Counted from the stretch's first letter, positions 8,198-16,400 are shown. The stretch is 64,000 bases of DNA from Aquimarina spongiae (GCF_900141785.1 NZ_FQYP01000004.1:403001-467000), one strand, 5' to 3'. Numbers and translations are program-made. The notes: generated from the sequence alone by a model not told the origin.

Positions 8198-9271
8198 TTA
8201 AGCTTGTTGTTGATTGTTTTTGTTTTGTGGTTTACGGGGTTGTTTTTTTAGTGGATTCTTAGTCAAATCCTGATATTCGTTTCGATTCTTATAAATTTTT
8301 AAAGCGGCAAATACTGCTTCTTTAAAAGAGCTATTGTCGGCTTTGTTTTGTCCAGCTATCTCAAAAGCAGTGCCGTGATCTGGAGAGGTCCGTACCTTGT
8401 TCAATCCAGCCGTATAGTTTACGCCTTTGCCAAATGATAAGGTTTTGAAAGGAATCAATCCCTGATCGTGATAGGCGGCAACAATAGCATCAAAAGCTTT
8501 GTAATTATCCGAACCAAAAAAGCTGTCGGCCGCATAAGGGCCAAACACCAATTTACCAGAATCTATAATTTTTTGAATAGTTGGTTTTAAAACTTCTTCA
8601 TCTTCTTTACCAATAACACCATTATCTCCACTGTGGGGATTAATACCCAGCACAGCAATTTTTGGTTTTGCTATGGCAAAATCTTGTTTTAGGGTGTGGT
8701 GTATCGTATTGATTTTTTGCTCGATAAGCTCTGGAGTTATGGTTTCTGCTACATCTTTTACGGCGACATGATCGGTTAGCAAACCAACTTTTAGATCATC
8801 TGTAATCATAAACATCAAACTGTTACCTTGTAATTCCTGATCCAGATAATCGGTATGACCAGGAAATTTGAATTCGTCGGATTGGATGCTACTCTTGTTA
8901 ATAGGAGCGGTGACCAATACATCGATTTCATCATTTTTTAAGGCTTGGGTTGCCGCTTTTAAAGATTTGATGGCATAACTTCCTACTTTTTCATCTTCTT
9001 CGCCAAATTTAATGTCCAACGGCTCTTTCCATACATTAAGGACATTGATTTTTCCATCTAAGATTTGAGAAGTTTTATCGATACCGTGAAGATTGATATT
9101 GGTTTGGTACTTTTTCTTAAGAAAAGAAAGAATCTTTACCGACGCGAAAATTACAGGAGTGCAAAAATCCAGCATTCGAGTATCCTGAAAAGTTTTCAGA
9201 ACCACTTCGCTTCCTATACCATTTAAATCACCTATAGAAATTCCTAATCTTATTTTTTTTTCTTTCTTCAT
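8198..9271 (-). CDS. pdxA: 4-hydroxythreonine-4-phosphate dehydrogenase
   Basis: 357 residues with PdxA motifs: LGISIGDLNGIGSEV at the N-terminus, FPGHTDYL, a metal-site AAYHDQGLIPFKTL and the C-terminal RTSPDHGTAFEIAG. It oxidises 4-phosphohydroxy-L-threonine in the DXP-independent branch of pyridoxal-phosphate synthesis, with NAD and a divalent metal. The C-terminal tail (from about residue 338) is Lys/Gln/Asn-rich and probably disordered. It is divergent from ribE and lies 134 bases upstream of the DUF177 gene start region. Confidence 0.96.
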   Translation of the reverse strand: MKKEKKIRLGISIGDLNGIGSEVVLKTFQDTRMLDFCTPVIFASVKILSFLKKKYQTNINLHGIDKTSQILDGKINVLNVWKEPLDIKFGEEDEKVGSYAIKSLKAATQALKNDEIDVLVTAPINKSSIQSDEFKFPGHTDYLDQELQGNSLMFMITDDLKVGLLTDHVAVKDVAETITPELIEQKINTIHHTLKQDFAIAKPKIAVLGINPHSGDNGVIGKEDEEVLKPTIQKIIDSGKLVFGPYAADSFFGSDNYKAFDAIVAAYHDQGLIPFKTLSFGKGVNYTAGLNKVRTSPDHGTAFEIAGQNKADNSSFKEAVFAALKIYKNRNEYQDLTKNPLKKQPRKPQNKNNQQQA

Positions 9272-9291
9272 TATATAAAGTACTTAATCTG

Positions 9292-9299
9292 TATTTTTG
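9292..9299 (+). promoter_or_regulatory. -7 promoter element TATTTTTG for ribE
   Basis: Exact TAnnTTTG match 59 bases upstream of the ribE start codon in the pdxA-ribE divergent region. Confidence 0.5.
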
Positions 9300-9358
9300 A
9301 AGTCCAAAATCAAACCTCAAATAGTAAGGTCACAAATTTAATTAAATAATTCGCATTT

Positions 9359-9946
9359 ATGTTTACTGGGATCATTGAAGAATTAGGAACGATTACTTCC
9401 TTGAAGAGCGATCAGGAAAATCTGGATATTACTGTACAATCCAACTTTACATCAGAGTTAAAAATCGATCAAAGCGTGGCGCACAATGGAGTTTGTCTTA
9501 CCGTAGTTGCAATTGATGGAGATCGCTATACCGTTACCGCGATTAAAGAAACTCTGGATAAGACTAATTTGAATGATCTAAAAGAAGGGGCTATTGTAAA
9601 TCTGGAAAGAGGAATGAAGCTAGATGATCGATTGGATGGACATATCGTGCAAGGGCATGTTGATCAGACCGCAGTTTGCAAATCAGTAACTGAAGCTGAT
9701 GGGAGCTGGTATTTTACTTTTGAATATGATCCGAGCCTAAATAATATCACAATAGAAAAAGGATCTATTACGGTAAATGGAGTAAGTCTCACGGTGGTGA
9801 ACTCTCAAAAAAGCGAGTTTAGTGTAGCGATTATTCCTTATACTTATGAGCATACCAACTTTAATACGTTTACTGAAGGTACGGTGGTCAACCTGGAGTT
9901 TGATGTGATCGGAAAATATGTAAAACGCATTACCGAATTGCAATAG
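9359..9946 (+). CDS. ribE: riboflavin synthase, alpha subunit
   Basis: 195 residues beginning MFTGIIEELGTI, with two tandem lumazine-binding repeats (about residues 1-95 and 96-190). Conserved VAHNGVCLTV in repeat 1 and ITVNGVSLTV in repeat 2 are visible. It dismutates two 6,7-dimethyl-8-ribityllumazine molecules to riboflavin. No FMN riboswitch is apparent in the short leader. It is monocistronic and converges with the following lipoprotein gene (2 bases between stops). Confidence 0.96.
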   Translation: MFTGIIEELGTITSLKSDQENLDITVQSNFTSELKIDQSVAHNGVCLTVVAIDGDRYTVTAIKETLDKTNLNDLKEGAIVNLERGMKLDDRLDGHIVQGHVDQTAVCKSVTEADGSWYFTFEYDPSLNNITIEKGSITVNGVSLTVVNSQKSEFSVAIIPYTYEHTNFNTFTEGTVVNLEFDVIGKYVKRITELQ

Positions 9947-9948
9947 GA

Positions 9949-10575
9949 TTATTGACGTTCGTACTTTGAGTAAAACCATAGTTTGGGAGAAAGATTAGGG
10001 TCGTCACCCGAATAATAGCCCCATCCAATAATCTCGTAATATTCTTGAGATACAGTTTCTTTGAAGTATTCGATTTTTTGAGGATTTTGTTCGTTACGTT
10101 GCCAAATAATGGTGTTTTTCCCTTCGGTGCTACCACTATGAATTACAGTCTCGTCTGGTTTTCTAACTACGCACCATAACTTTCCGTCCTGAATCTTATT
10201 CACTCCATGGCTTACGATTTTTTTGCCAGTATCTGGGTAGTAATCGGTAATGGTTACTTTTTGAAAATATGGAGTGTCTGATTGATATACCTGCAAAACA
10301 TCAATACTATTTACTTGGGTTAATCCTTCTTTTTGAAGGCTGGCTTTGCTGATGTTTTTTAAGTCTATTTTGTCTTTAGGTACTTGTTGTTGGTCCTCAA
10401 AAATCAGGAACTCACCTTTCCAGGTACCGTCAAGGATTTTATAGACATTTTGATGCTCTTGGTCCGCAGCTGTGACTTTTGGTTGAATTTCAATATTATC
10501 AATAGGAACTTTGTTCTGGCAACTACTGTTTATCCAGAACAAGACAAATACATATATGTGCCATTGTTTTATCAT
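9949..10575 (-). CDS. hypothetical lipoprotein (208 aa)
   Basis: A 208-residue protein with a lipoprotein signal peptide (hydrophobic core then INSSC, Cys about residue 19). The mature part is rich in beta-strand patterns, with DGTWKGEFLIF and GKLWCVVRKPDET, suggesting a small beta-barrel or lipocalin-like fold, but I do not recognise the family. It is probably exported to the periplasm or outer membrane. It has no operon partners; the nearest same-strand gene is the 51-aa ORF starting 232 bases upstream. Confidence 0.65.
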   Translation of the reverse strand: MIKQWHIYVFVLFWINSSCQNKVPIDNIEIQPKVTAADQEHQNVYKILDGTWKGEFLIFEDQQQVPKDKIDLKNISKASLQKEGLTQVNSIDVLQVYQSDTPYFQKVTITDYYPDTGKKIVSHGVNKIQDGKLWCVVRKPDETVIHSGSTEGKNTIIWQRNEQNPQKIEYFKETVSQEYYEIIGWGYYSGDDPNLSPKLWFYSKYERQ

Positions 10576-10651
10576 ATCAATGTCATATACGGTATTTTGG
10601 TTTTAAAATTAGAAGTGTAGTGTACTGGGGTAGGCAGAAGTAGAAAAGATG

Positions 10652-10807
10652 TTACATCAATTCTACTTCATTAAATTTAAATAGTGACACTTTGTCCCTT
10701 CCGATCTTTAGGAGTACACCTCCCAGATCACTTAAATTTGAGCAGGATTGAAAATCCAATACTTTACCAAAATACTGGCTTTTTGTATCAATTACTTTAT
10801 ACTGCAT
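10652..10807 (-). CDS. small hypothetical protein (51 aa)
   Basis: An open frame of 51 codons, starting MQYKVIDTKSQYFGK and ending FNEVELM. It has a soluble, mixed alpha/beta composition with a LLKIGRDKVSLF strand-like segment. Codon use resembles the neighbouring genes and it fills an otherwise empty interval. No promoter was identified with confidence. It might be a genuine small gene of unknown function; chance occurrence is possible but the composition argues against it. Confidence 0.45.
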   Translation of the reverse strand: MQYKVIDTKSQYFGKVLDFQSCSNLSDLGGVLLKIGRDKVSLFKFNEVELM

Positions 10808-11034
10808 AGCTTACAATTTGATTCGTATTTCCCAATTTTTTTATTCTAGTTGTTCTTTCCCCAAAAAACATACCAGATAATATCAAATTCGTGGGGTAAA
10901 TGTAATAGGCAATGTTGGGAATCAAAAAAAAACTTATTAGGTTTTATTAACAACATTTCAAGGATTTTGAGTGTAAGTGTTTGTTTTACAGTGTTTTTAG
11001 AGTTTAAAATGAGAATATAATGCAAAATTAGTTT

Positions 11035-11050
11035 TTGGAATTATTCCAAA
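11035..11050 (+). promoter_or_regulatory. palindromic operator copy 1 (TTGGAA-N4-TTCCAA)
   Basis: Inverted repeat TTGGAAATTATTCCAA. Its centre lies about 31.5 bp (three helical turns) from that of copy 2, and the two flank the -7 element at 11057-11064. It has the form of a dimeric repressor or activator site. Confidence 0.6.
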
Positions 11051-11056
11051 TTTTGT

Positions 11057-11064
11057 ATCTTTGT
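11057..11064 (+). promoter_or_regulatory. -7 promoter element TATCTTTG between two palindromes
   Basis: Exact TAnnTTTG match located between two copies of the TTGGAA/TTCCAA palindrome. Transcription would start near 11071, inside the second palindrome, and run towards the 15-codon ORF and the 112-aa gene. Confidence 0.6.
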
Positions 11065-11066
11065 TT

Positions 11067-11081
11067 TGGAATTATTCCAAT
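11067..11081 (+). promoter_or_regulatory. palindromic operator copy 2 (TTGGAA-N3-TTCCAA)
   Basis: Inverted repeat TTGGAATTATTCCAA covering the expected transcription start. A protein bound here would block initiation; binding at both copies could loop or clamp the promoter. Confidence 0.6.
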
Positions 11082-11190
11082 TATCTCTAGGTAGACCTCA
11101 TTTATAATTTTAAGAGATTTTCACCTTTTATTAAGTTCTTTTTTGGATCTGATGGCATGCGATTTGCAAAATCAATAGTAACCAAATCGT

Positions 11191-11238
11191 ATGACTATGA
11201 TAATAGAAGTACCTAATGAAAATGATTTTAGGCTATGA
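11191..11238 (+). CDS. possible 15-codon leader ORF, coupled to the 112-aa gene
   Basis: ATG ... TGA encoding MTMIIEVPNENDFRL. Its TGA overlaps the ATG of the next gene in an ATGA arrangement, as expected for translational coupling. The sequence resembles the beginning of short antitoxin-like proteins of Bacteroidota, so it may be a truncated relic instead of a functional leader. Evidence is limited to position and overlap. Confidence 0.3.
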   Translation: MTMIIEVPNENDFRL

Positions 11239-11573
11239 GTGGTATTAATTATGAAATACAAAACAGAAAATTGCAATCGTATAAACATACGTTTGACTAT
11301 AACTTTTGTAAGCGAAAGTATAACGAGTATGCTTCTATGGACTTAAAGAAGTTTCAGAAGTGTTTGATGGATCCCAAGAAATTGGGTGAGATTGGTCATT
11401 TGTGTTCTTTTATTCTTTGGGTCAAAAACAAAGAAAAGCATGAGTACCGAGATACCCTTGGGGATTATGGATTAATCCATTTATTGTTTCACTGCTTGGA
11501 GAGTGAACATCACGCCAAAATCCATGGTGAATATATCCATATGTTGTTTAAAGAGGATATCAAATTAGTGTAA
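11235..11573 (+). CDS. orphan hypothetical protein (112 aa)
   Basis: 112 residues, predicted mostly alpha-helical and cytosolic, with no signal peptide. It is rich in Lys, His and Cys (FCKRKYNEY, FQKCLMDPKK, FHCLESEHHAKIHGEYIHM). The C-terminal HCLESEHHAKIHGEYIH stretch holds five histidines and a cysteine that could bind metal. I do not recognise the family. It is preceded by a promoter with paired palindromes and a short overlapping ORF, and followed by a terminator, so it forms a self-contained regulated unit. Confidence 0.6.
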   Translation: MSGINYEIQNRKLQSYKHTFDYNFCKRKYNEYASMDLKKFQKCLMDPKKLGEIGHLCSFILWVKNKEKHEYRDTLGDYGLIHLLFHCLESEHHAKIHGEYIHMLFKEDIKLV

Positions 11574-11596
11574 TTGATAGATTATAAATGATATGG

Positions 11597-11628
11597 AAGC
11601 TGTTTCTTTTAGGGAACGGCTTTTTTTG
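11597..11628 (+). terminator. intrinsic terminator after the 112-aa gene
   Basis: AAGCTGTTTC pairs with GGAACGGCTT (two G-U type wobbles) over a 6-base loop, followed by seven T residues. It lies 24 bases after the stop codon. Confidence 0.75.
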
Positions 11629-11834
11629 TTTAGAGAAGTATTGTTTTTCAAAAAATATAGACAGTATCAAAAAATGAAACTGATAGGTTTTATCTTCACA
11701 GAATAAAAACCCCATGGCAGAGATTTGTTATAAGCTATCGTCAGTAGGGGAATGAATTAACTGACATGGGATTTAATAATGGAACTATTAGTTCTTTAGA
11801 TTTACAATGAAATGATAAAAAAGTTAAGAAAATA

Positions 11835-13037
11835 ATGCTGAAATCGAAAAGAATAGAATCTATCGATATTCTAAGGGGTATTGTCATGATTATTATGTGT
11901 TTGGATCACACTAGAGATTTTTTTCAGGATTTGCAGGTGGCTGGGTCTCCTATGAATCTTAAAACTACAACTCCAACATTGTTTTTTACGAGATATATTA
12001 CTCATTTTTGCGCTCCGGTTTTTGTCTTTCTCTCCGGTCTTTCTGTGTATTTACAGTCGATGAAGAAAACAAAGAATGAATTGACAAAATTTCTTATTAC
12101 TAGAGGTATATGGTTAATTTTTCTAGAAGTTGTACTTAATAATTTTTTATGGGGTTTCGATATACGTTACTTTTTTATAAGTTTTCAGGTTATATGGGCA
12201 ATTGGCGTATCAATGATTGTTCTTGCAGGCATAATACATTTGAAAAAACACATAGTATTGGCTTTGGGAATTGCTATTGTGGTAGGGCATAACTTAATAG
12301 ACGTTTTCATTGTTGATAAGAAAATGTTTGAATATAGTGAACATATAACCTGGGATTTCTTCTGGTATCTGTTTTATCAAAGAGGAGTAATGCAAATTAA
12401 TGAATATCATTATGTCAGATCAAGTTATCCAATGCTTCCGTGGCTTGGAATCATGATTTTAGGCTATTGTTTAGGACGTCTATATGCAAAAACAATTGGT
12501 TCAAAGGCAAGATTTAAGTATCTCTTATCCGCAGGTTCTTTAATGCTATTACTTTTTGCGTTGTTAAGAACATTTAATTTGTACGGAGATCCTCAATGGA
12601 GTTTTGATGTTCAAGGTTCTTTTTTTGAATCGCTGGTCTCATTTCTTAGGATAACAAAATACCCACCTTCTTTCCATTTTACTTTGATCACCCTAGGGGT
12701 TTGTCTAATTGCTCTAGCGCTATTGGAAAAAGTGAAAAATCAGGTCACAAATTTTCTGCTTGTTTTTGGCCGAGTTCCACTATTCTTTTACTTTTTACAT
12801 GTTGCAGTTATTCACCTTTCTAGTATGCTTCTCAAACCTTTTTATGGAGATACTATGTATTCTGCTATTAATAATTATGAAAATTATATAAATAGGGAGC
12901 ATCGATATCTTGGCACGGATTTGCTTGGAGTATACATTGCCTGGATTTTAATAATTGCTGTACTGTATTATCCTTGCTTAAAATATATGTACTATAAGAT
13001 GAATAATAAAGAAAAGAAATGGCTAAGTTATTTATAA
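11835..13037 (+). CDS. multipass membrane protein, DUF1624 / heparan-glucosaminide acetyltransferase-like
   Basis: 400 residues with about ten hydrophobic segments. The N-terminus KRIESIDILRGIVMIIMCLDHTRDFF carries the hallmark pattern (DxLRG ... DHxRDFF) of the DUF1624 family, related to the membrane acetyltransferases that transfer acetyl groups across the membrane. The conserved His in DHTRD is likely important. It probably acts in the inner membrane, modifying an extracytoplasmic sugar, but substrate and activity are inferred only from family. It stands alone; no partner genes are apparent. Confidence 0.8.
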   Translation: MLKSKRIESIDILRGIVMIIMCLDHTRDFFQDLQVAGSPMNLKTTTPTLFFTRYITHFCAPVFVFLSGLSVYLQSMKKTKNELTKFLITRGIWLIFLEVVLNNFLWGFDIRYFFISFQVIWAIGVSMIVLAGIIHLKKHIVLALGIAIVVGHNLIDVFIVDKKMFEYSEHITWDFFWYLFYQRGVMQINEYHYVRSSYPMLPWLGIMILGYCLGRLYAKTIGSKARFKYLLSAGSLMLLLFALLRTFNLYGDPQWSFDVQGSFFESLVSFLRITKYPPSFHFTLITLGVCLIALALLEKVKNQVTNFLLVFGRVPLFFYFLHVAVIHLSSMLLKPFYGDTMYSAINNYENYINREHRYLGTDLLGVYIAWILIIAVLYYPCLKYMYYKMNNKEKKWLSYL

Positions 13038-13160
13038 GAATTAATGATCTTAATTATCTTTATGTTCCTTATAAGTGATGTGTTTTCTTCATTTGAAAGT
13101 GTTGTTAAGGAGATTAAAATGATCAACTCCTCGTCCAAGATTTGCTTCACTATAATGCAT

Positions 13161-13189
13161 AAAAAAACCCTAGCTTTTGCTAAGGTTTT
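13161..13189 (-). terminator. intrinsic terminator after the CAU tRNA
   Basis: On the minus strand AAAACCTTAGC pairs with GCTAGGGTTTT over AAAA, with one mismatch, followed by seven T residues. It lies just downstream of the tRNA gene. Confidence 0.7.
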
Positions 13190-13198
13190 GTTATAAAG

Positions 13199-13272
13199 TG
13201 GTCCCACTTGGGCTCGAACCAAGGACCCCCTGATTATGAGTCAGGTGCTCTAACCAGCTGAGCTATGGGACC
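13199..13272 (-). tRNA. tRNA with CAU anticodon (elongator Met or lysidine Ile)
   Basis: A 74-nt cloverleaf reads on the minus strand: acceptor GGTCCCA / TGGGACC, D-stem GCTC / GAGC, anticodon stem CCTGA / TCAGG with loop CTCATAA (anticodon CAU), T-arm CTTGG-TTCGAGC-CCAAG, discriminator A. CCA is not encoded. The anticodon stem lacks the three G-C pairs of initiator tRNA and position 1 is paired, so it is not the initiator. Elongator Met and Ile2 (modified CAU) cannot be separated by eye. Confidence 0.95.
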
Positions 13273-13327
13273 TAAAACGGACGGCAAATTTAAGGATTTG
13301 ACCAATACACGCCAAACATTTTTTATT

Positions 13328-13738
13328 TTAATTTATATCCTGACAAAGCTCTATCAAAACCCCATTGGTGCTTTTGGGATGCAGAAAAGCAACTAGCTTG
13401 TTGTCTGCCCCACGTTTAGGAACTTTGTTAATGATCTGAAACCCTTCTTTTTCCAGTCTTTCTAACTCTTTTTCAATATCATCAACATCAAAAGCAATAT
13501 GATGAATACCTTCTCCTTTTTTGGAGATAAATTTTCCTATAGGGCCATCTTCATCGGTGCTTGCTAGTAGTTCAATTTTACTTTCTCCAACCTTAAAAAA
13601 AGAAGTGATTACCGCTTCACTTTCTACTGCTTCCTGCTTATAAGGAGCTACACCCAATAGTTGCTCATACAACGCATTGGCTTTGTCAATATCCTTTACG
13701 GCAATACCTAAATGTTCTATTTTATTAATGTGATTCAT
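13328..13738 (-). CDS. mce: methylmalonyl-CoA epimerase
   Basis: 136 residues, one VOC-type module with two beta-alpha-beta-beta-beta units. It starts MNHINKIEHLGIAVKDIDKA and contains GEGIHHIAFDVDDIE, FLHPKS and VLIELCQ, giving the metal ligands His, His and Glu expected for the epimerase. It interconverts (R)- and (S)-methylmalonyl-CoA in the propionate/succinate pathway. It is divergent from rbfA with about 55 bases between start codons; a near-match to the -7 element (TACTTTTA) lies upstream. Confidence 0.9.
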   Translation of the reverse strand: MNHINKIEHLGIAVKDIDKANALYEQLLGVAPYKQEAVESEAVITSFFKVGESKIELLASTDEDGPIGKFISKKGEGIHHIAFDVDDIEKELERLEKEGFQIINKVPKRGADNKLVAFLHPKSTNGVLIELCQDIN

Positions 13739-13780
13739 GATATACTTTTATCTCTATTCGGTAAAAGTACAATTAATATG

Positions 13781-13788
13781 TATTTTTG
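13781..13788 (+). promoter_or_regulatory. -7 promoter element TATTTTTG immediately before rbfA
   Basis: Exact TAnnTTTG match whose G lies 6 bases before the rbfA ATG at 13794, so the transcript would start at or within a few bases of the start codon. Confidence 0.6.
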
Positions 13789-13793
13789 CACCT

Positions 13794-14186
13794 ATGGAAA
13801 CAAACAGACAGAAAAAAATTGCTGGAGTATTGCAACGCGATGTAGCCGATGTAATACAACAAGCGTTACGTGATGCTGGGGTGAAGGGGATTTTGGTTTC
13901 CGTGACCAAGGTAAGTGTTACTACAGATCTTTCTATCGCAAAAGTATATATGAGTATCTTTCCTCATGAAGAGGGAGAAAATGTGCTGAAGGAAGTAAAT
14001 GCTGTAAAATCACAAATCAAACATCAGGTGGCATTGCGTACCAAAAATCAACTACGACGTATGCCAGAGATGTACTTTTTTATTGATGATTCTCTAGAAT
14101 ATATTTCTAATATAGAAAAAGCGGTAAAGGGAGAAGAAAATCCTATTCATAATCCAGATTTATTGGAAAGGCGTAAAAAGAAGTGA
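13794..14186 (+). CDS. rbfA: 30S ribosome-binding factor A
   Basis: 130 residues starting METNRQKKIAGVLQRDVADV, with the KH-type RbfA fold and the conserved LRRMPEMYFFIDDSLEY segment. RbfA assists late 30S maturation at the 16S rRNA 5' end. An upstream in-frame ATG at 13737 would add a non-family extension and is rejected; the -7 element at 13781 lies just before the chosen ATG. Its TGA overlaps the GTG of the downstream permease gene, implying an operon. Confidence 0.93.
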   Translation: METNRQKKIAGVLQRDVADVIQQALRDAGVKGILVSVTKVSVTTDLSIAKVYMSIFPHEEGENVLKEVNAVKSQIKHQVALRTKNQLRRMPEMYFFIDDSLEYISNIEKAVKGEENPIHNPDLLERRKKK

Positions 14187-15385
14187 ATTTTTCGTACTAC
14201 ATCGCCAAGCGATATCTATTCTCCCCTGGTAGCAGCAATGCGATCAATATTATCACAATTATTGCAGCCACAGGGGTGGTTATAGGAGCGATGGCCTTGT
14301 TTTTGGTATTGTCAGGTTTTGCCGGGCTCAAAGATTTTAGCCTTCAGTTTTCGTCATATTTTGATCCCGATCTTAAGATTTTCCCAGCCAGTGGAAAAAC
14401 ATTCACTTTTGATGCTACCCAAAAAGAAAAATTAAAAGGTCTTGAGGAGGTCGCTTATTTTTCTGAAATAGTAGAAGAGCGGGTTTTTTTAGAATTTAGA
14501 GATAAGCAGAAAGCAGCCTTTATAAAAGGAGTAGACCAAAATTACAGTAATGTGATCCAAACCGACAGTATTATTGTGTATGGAGAATGGTTGACGAACA
14601 ACGACTTTCAGGTGGTCGCGGGTAACGGTATTAGCCGTGAATTAAGTATGACCGTCGAGCCAACCTATACCAATTTGTTGAGTATCTATGCTCCCAAACC
14701 TGGTAAAGGAATCCCCAATGATCCTTCCAAAGCATTTCGAGTAGAAAAGGTGGTAAATGTTGGGATTTATAGTGTAAATGAAGAGCTGGATAAAAAATAC
14801 ATTTTTGCAACTACAGGTCTTGCCAGAGCTTTGTTAGATCTTCCAAAAGATAAAGTTACGCATATAGAACTAAAACTAGCTACAGGAGCAGACGAGGCGT
14901 CACTTAGAGAAAAACTTTCTTCGATTTTTGGTCATGATGCGATTGTAAAAAACAGGGTGCAACTCAATGATACCCTGTATAAGATGTTGAACACAGAGAA
15001 TCTGGTCTCTTATTTGGTGATTACTCTTATTGCCATCATCGCCTTATTTAATGTTGCAGGGGCTATTATTATGATGATTATTGACAAAAAAGGGAATGCC
15101 AAAACGCTTTACAACATTGGGGCTACGGTGCCTATGATTCGAAAAATATTTTTATTTCAGGGATCGTTAATGACCGTACTTGGGGCGATCTTAGGATTGC
15201 TTCTAGGTTACATCCTTATTGTATTGCAACAGCAATTTGGCTTGTTGATGATTACGCCATCTTTGGCCTATCCAACCAAGATTACCGTAATGAGTTTTGT
15301 GGTAGTATTTCTTACCATAACCGTAATAGGGTTTATTGCCTCATTGCTAGCATCTAGTAGAATTAACTATGAGTTGGTGAGTTAA
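14183..15385 (+). CDS. FtsX-type ABC transporter permease (LolC/LolE-like)
   Basis: 400 residues with the MacB/FtsX permease plan: N-terminal membrane helix (about residues 20-45), a large extracytoplasmic domain (about 50-265), and three C-terminal helices (about 270-295, 320-350, 365-390). The GNAKTLYNIGATVPMIRKIF segment between helices matches the cytoplasmic coupling region of LolC/LolE. By family it extracts lipoproteins from the inner membrane with a separate ATPase (LolD), which is not present here. The GTG start overlaps the rbfA stop by 4 bases. Confidence 0.87.
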   Translation: MNFSYYIAKRYLFSPGSSNAINIITIIAATGVVIGAMALFLVLSGFAGLKDFSLQFSSYFDPDLKIFPASGKTFTFDATQKEKLKGLEEVAYFSEIVEERVFLEFRDKQKAAFIKGVDQNYSNVIQTDSIIVYGEWLTNNDFQVVAGNGISRELSMTVEPTYTNLLSIYAPKPGKGIPNDPSKAFRVEKVVNVGIYSVNEELDKKYIFATTGLARALLDLPKDKVTHIELKLATGADEASLREKLSSIFGHDAIVKNRVQLNDTLYKMLNTENLVSYLVITLIAIIALFNVAGAIIMMIIDKKGNAKTLYNIGATVPMIRKIFLFQGSLMTVLGAILGLLLGYILIVLQQQFGLLMITPSLAYPTKITVMSFVVVFLTITVIGFIASLLASSRINYELVS

Positions 15386-15388
15386 TCT

Positions 15389-16381
15389 CTATACAAACTG
15401 ATATCCTGCAAATTTTTCCAAGACTTCGTCAAAAGCAGCAAAAACATCATCAGGATGATCACTGGTTACCATTTTAGTTCGATATTCTTTGAAGTGTGGA
15501 ATACCCTTGAAGTAATTGGTGTAGTGTCTTCGTGTTTCAAAAACGCCTAATTTTTCTCCTTTCCAATCGATAGACATTTGTAAGTGTCTACGTGCTGCTG
15601 CAACTCGCTCTTCAATGGTAGGTGGAGCTAGATGTTCTCCAGTTCTAAAAAAGTGCTTTACTTCTTTAAAAAACCAGGGGTATCCAATGCTGGCCCTACC
15701 GATCATGGCACCATCCAAACCGTATTGGTCTCTCATTTCTACGGCACGTTCTGGTGAGTCGACGTCCCCATTTCCAAACACGGGAATATGCATTCTGGGA
15801 TTGTTTTTTACCTCGGCAATGGGTTTCCAGTCGGCATTACCTTTATACATTTGGGCACGGGTACGACCGTGTATTGAAATGGCTTTACAACCCACATCTT
15901 GTAAACGTTCTGCTACTTCTACTATTCGAATAGAATCGTGATCCCAACCTAATCTTGTTTTTACCGTTACAGGTAATTTGGTGTGCTCTACCATAGCCTT
16001 GGTAAGCGATACCATAAGATCTATGTCTTTTAAGATTCCTGCTCCAGCGCCTTTGCTCACTACTTTTTTTACAGGGCAACCAAAATTGATATCGATAATA
16101 TCAGGTCCAGAAGCTTCTACGATCTCTACAGATTTAAGCATTGAATCCAGGTTGGCACCAAAGATTTGAATCCCAACAGGTCGTTCTTTTTCGTAGATAT
16201 CTAATTTCATGACACTCTTTGCAGCATCCCGAATGAGCCCTTCGCTCGAAATAAATTCGGTATATACCACATCAGCCCCTTGTTCTTTACACAAAGCACG
16301 AAATGGAGGATCGCTCACGTCTTCCATCGGCGCTAATAACAAAGGAAATTCTCCTACATCTATGTCTCCAATCTTAGCCAC
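15389..16381 (-). CDS. dusB: tRNA-dihydrouridine synthase, DusB family
   Basis: 330 residues with the TIM-barrel Dus features: LLLAPMEDVSDPPFR at the N-terminus, DINFGCPVKKVVSKGAGAG with the catalytic Cys, VKTRLGWD, ISIHGRTRAQMYKG and FGNGDV. It reduces specific uridines in the tRNA D-loop using FMN and NADPH. The start appears to be a GTG at 16381, 20 bases after a -7 element at 16401-16408. It converges with the permease gene (3 bases between stops) and diverges from lepA. Confidence 0.93.
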   Translation of the reverse strand: MAKIGDIDVGEFPLLLAPMEDVSDPPFRALCKEQGADVVYTEFISSEGLIRDAAKSVMKLDIYEKERPVGIQIFGANLDSMLKSVEIVEASGPDIIDINFGCPVKKVVSKGAGAGILKDIDLMVSLTKAMVEHTKLPVTVKTRLGWDHDSIRIVEVAERLQDVGCKAISIHGRTRAQMYKGNADWKPIAEVKNNPRMHIPVFGNGDVDSPERAVEMRDQYGLDGAMIGRASIGYPWFFKEVKHFFRTGEHLAPPTIEERVAAARRHLQMSIDWKGEKLGVFETRRHYTNYFKGIPHFKEYRTKMVTSDHPDDVFAAFDEVLEKFAGYQFV

Positions 16382-16400
16382 GGCAACTATTAATTTTTGG

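Larger units (their letters stand above)
10808..11190. other. gene-free interval with regulatory palindromes
   Basis: AT-rich interval without an open frame of note. Its right half holds the paired palindromes and promoter at 11035-11081, listed separately; from there to 11190 would be an untranslated leader of about 120 bases, including an imperfect inverted repeat GATTTGCAAAATC. Confidence 0.5.

Noticed and set aside
13199..13272. Initiator tRNA-Met
   Set aside because: Position 1 is paired in the acceptor stem and the anticodon stem is CCTGA/TCAGG without three consecutive G-C pairs.
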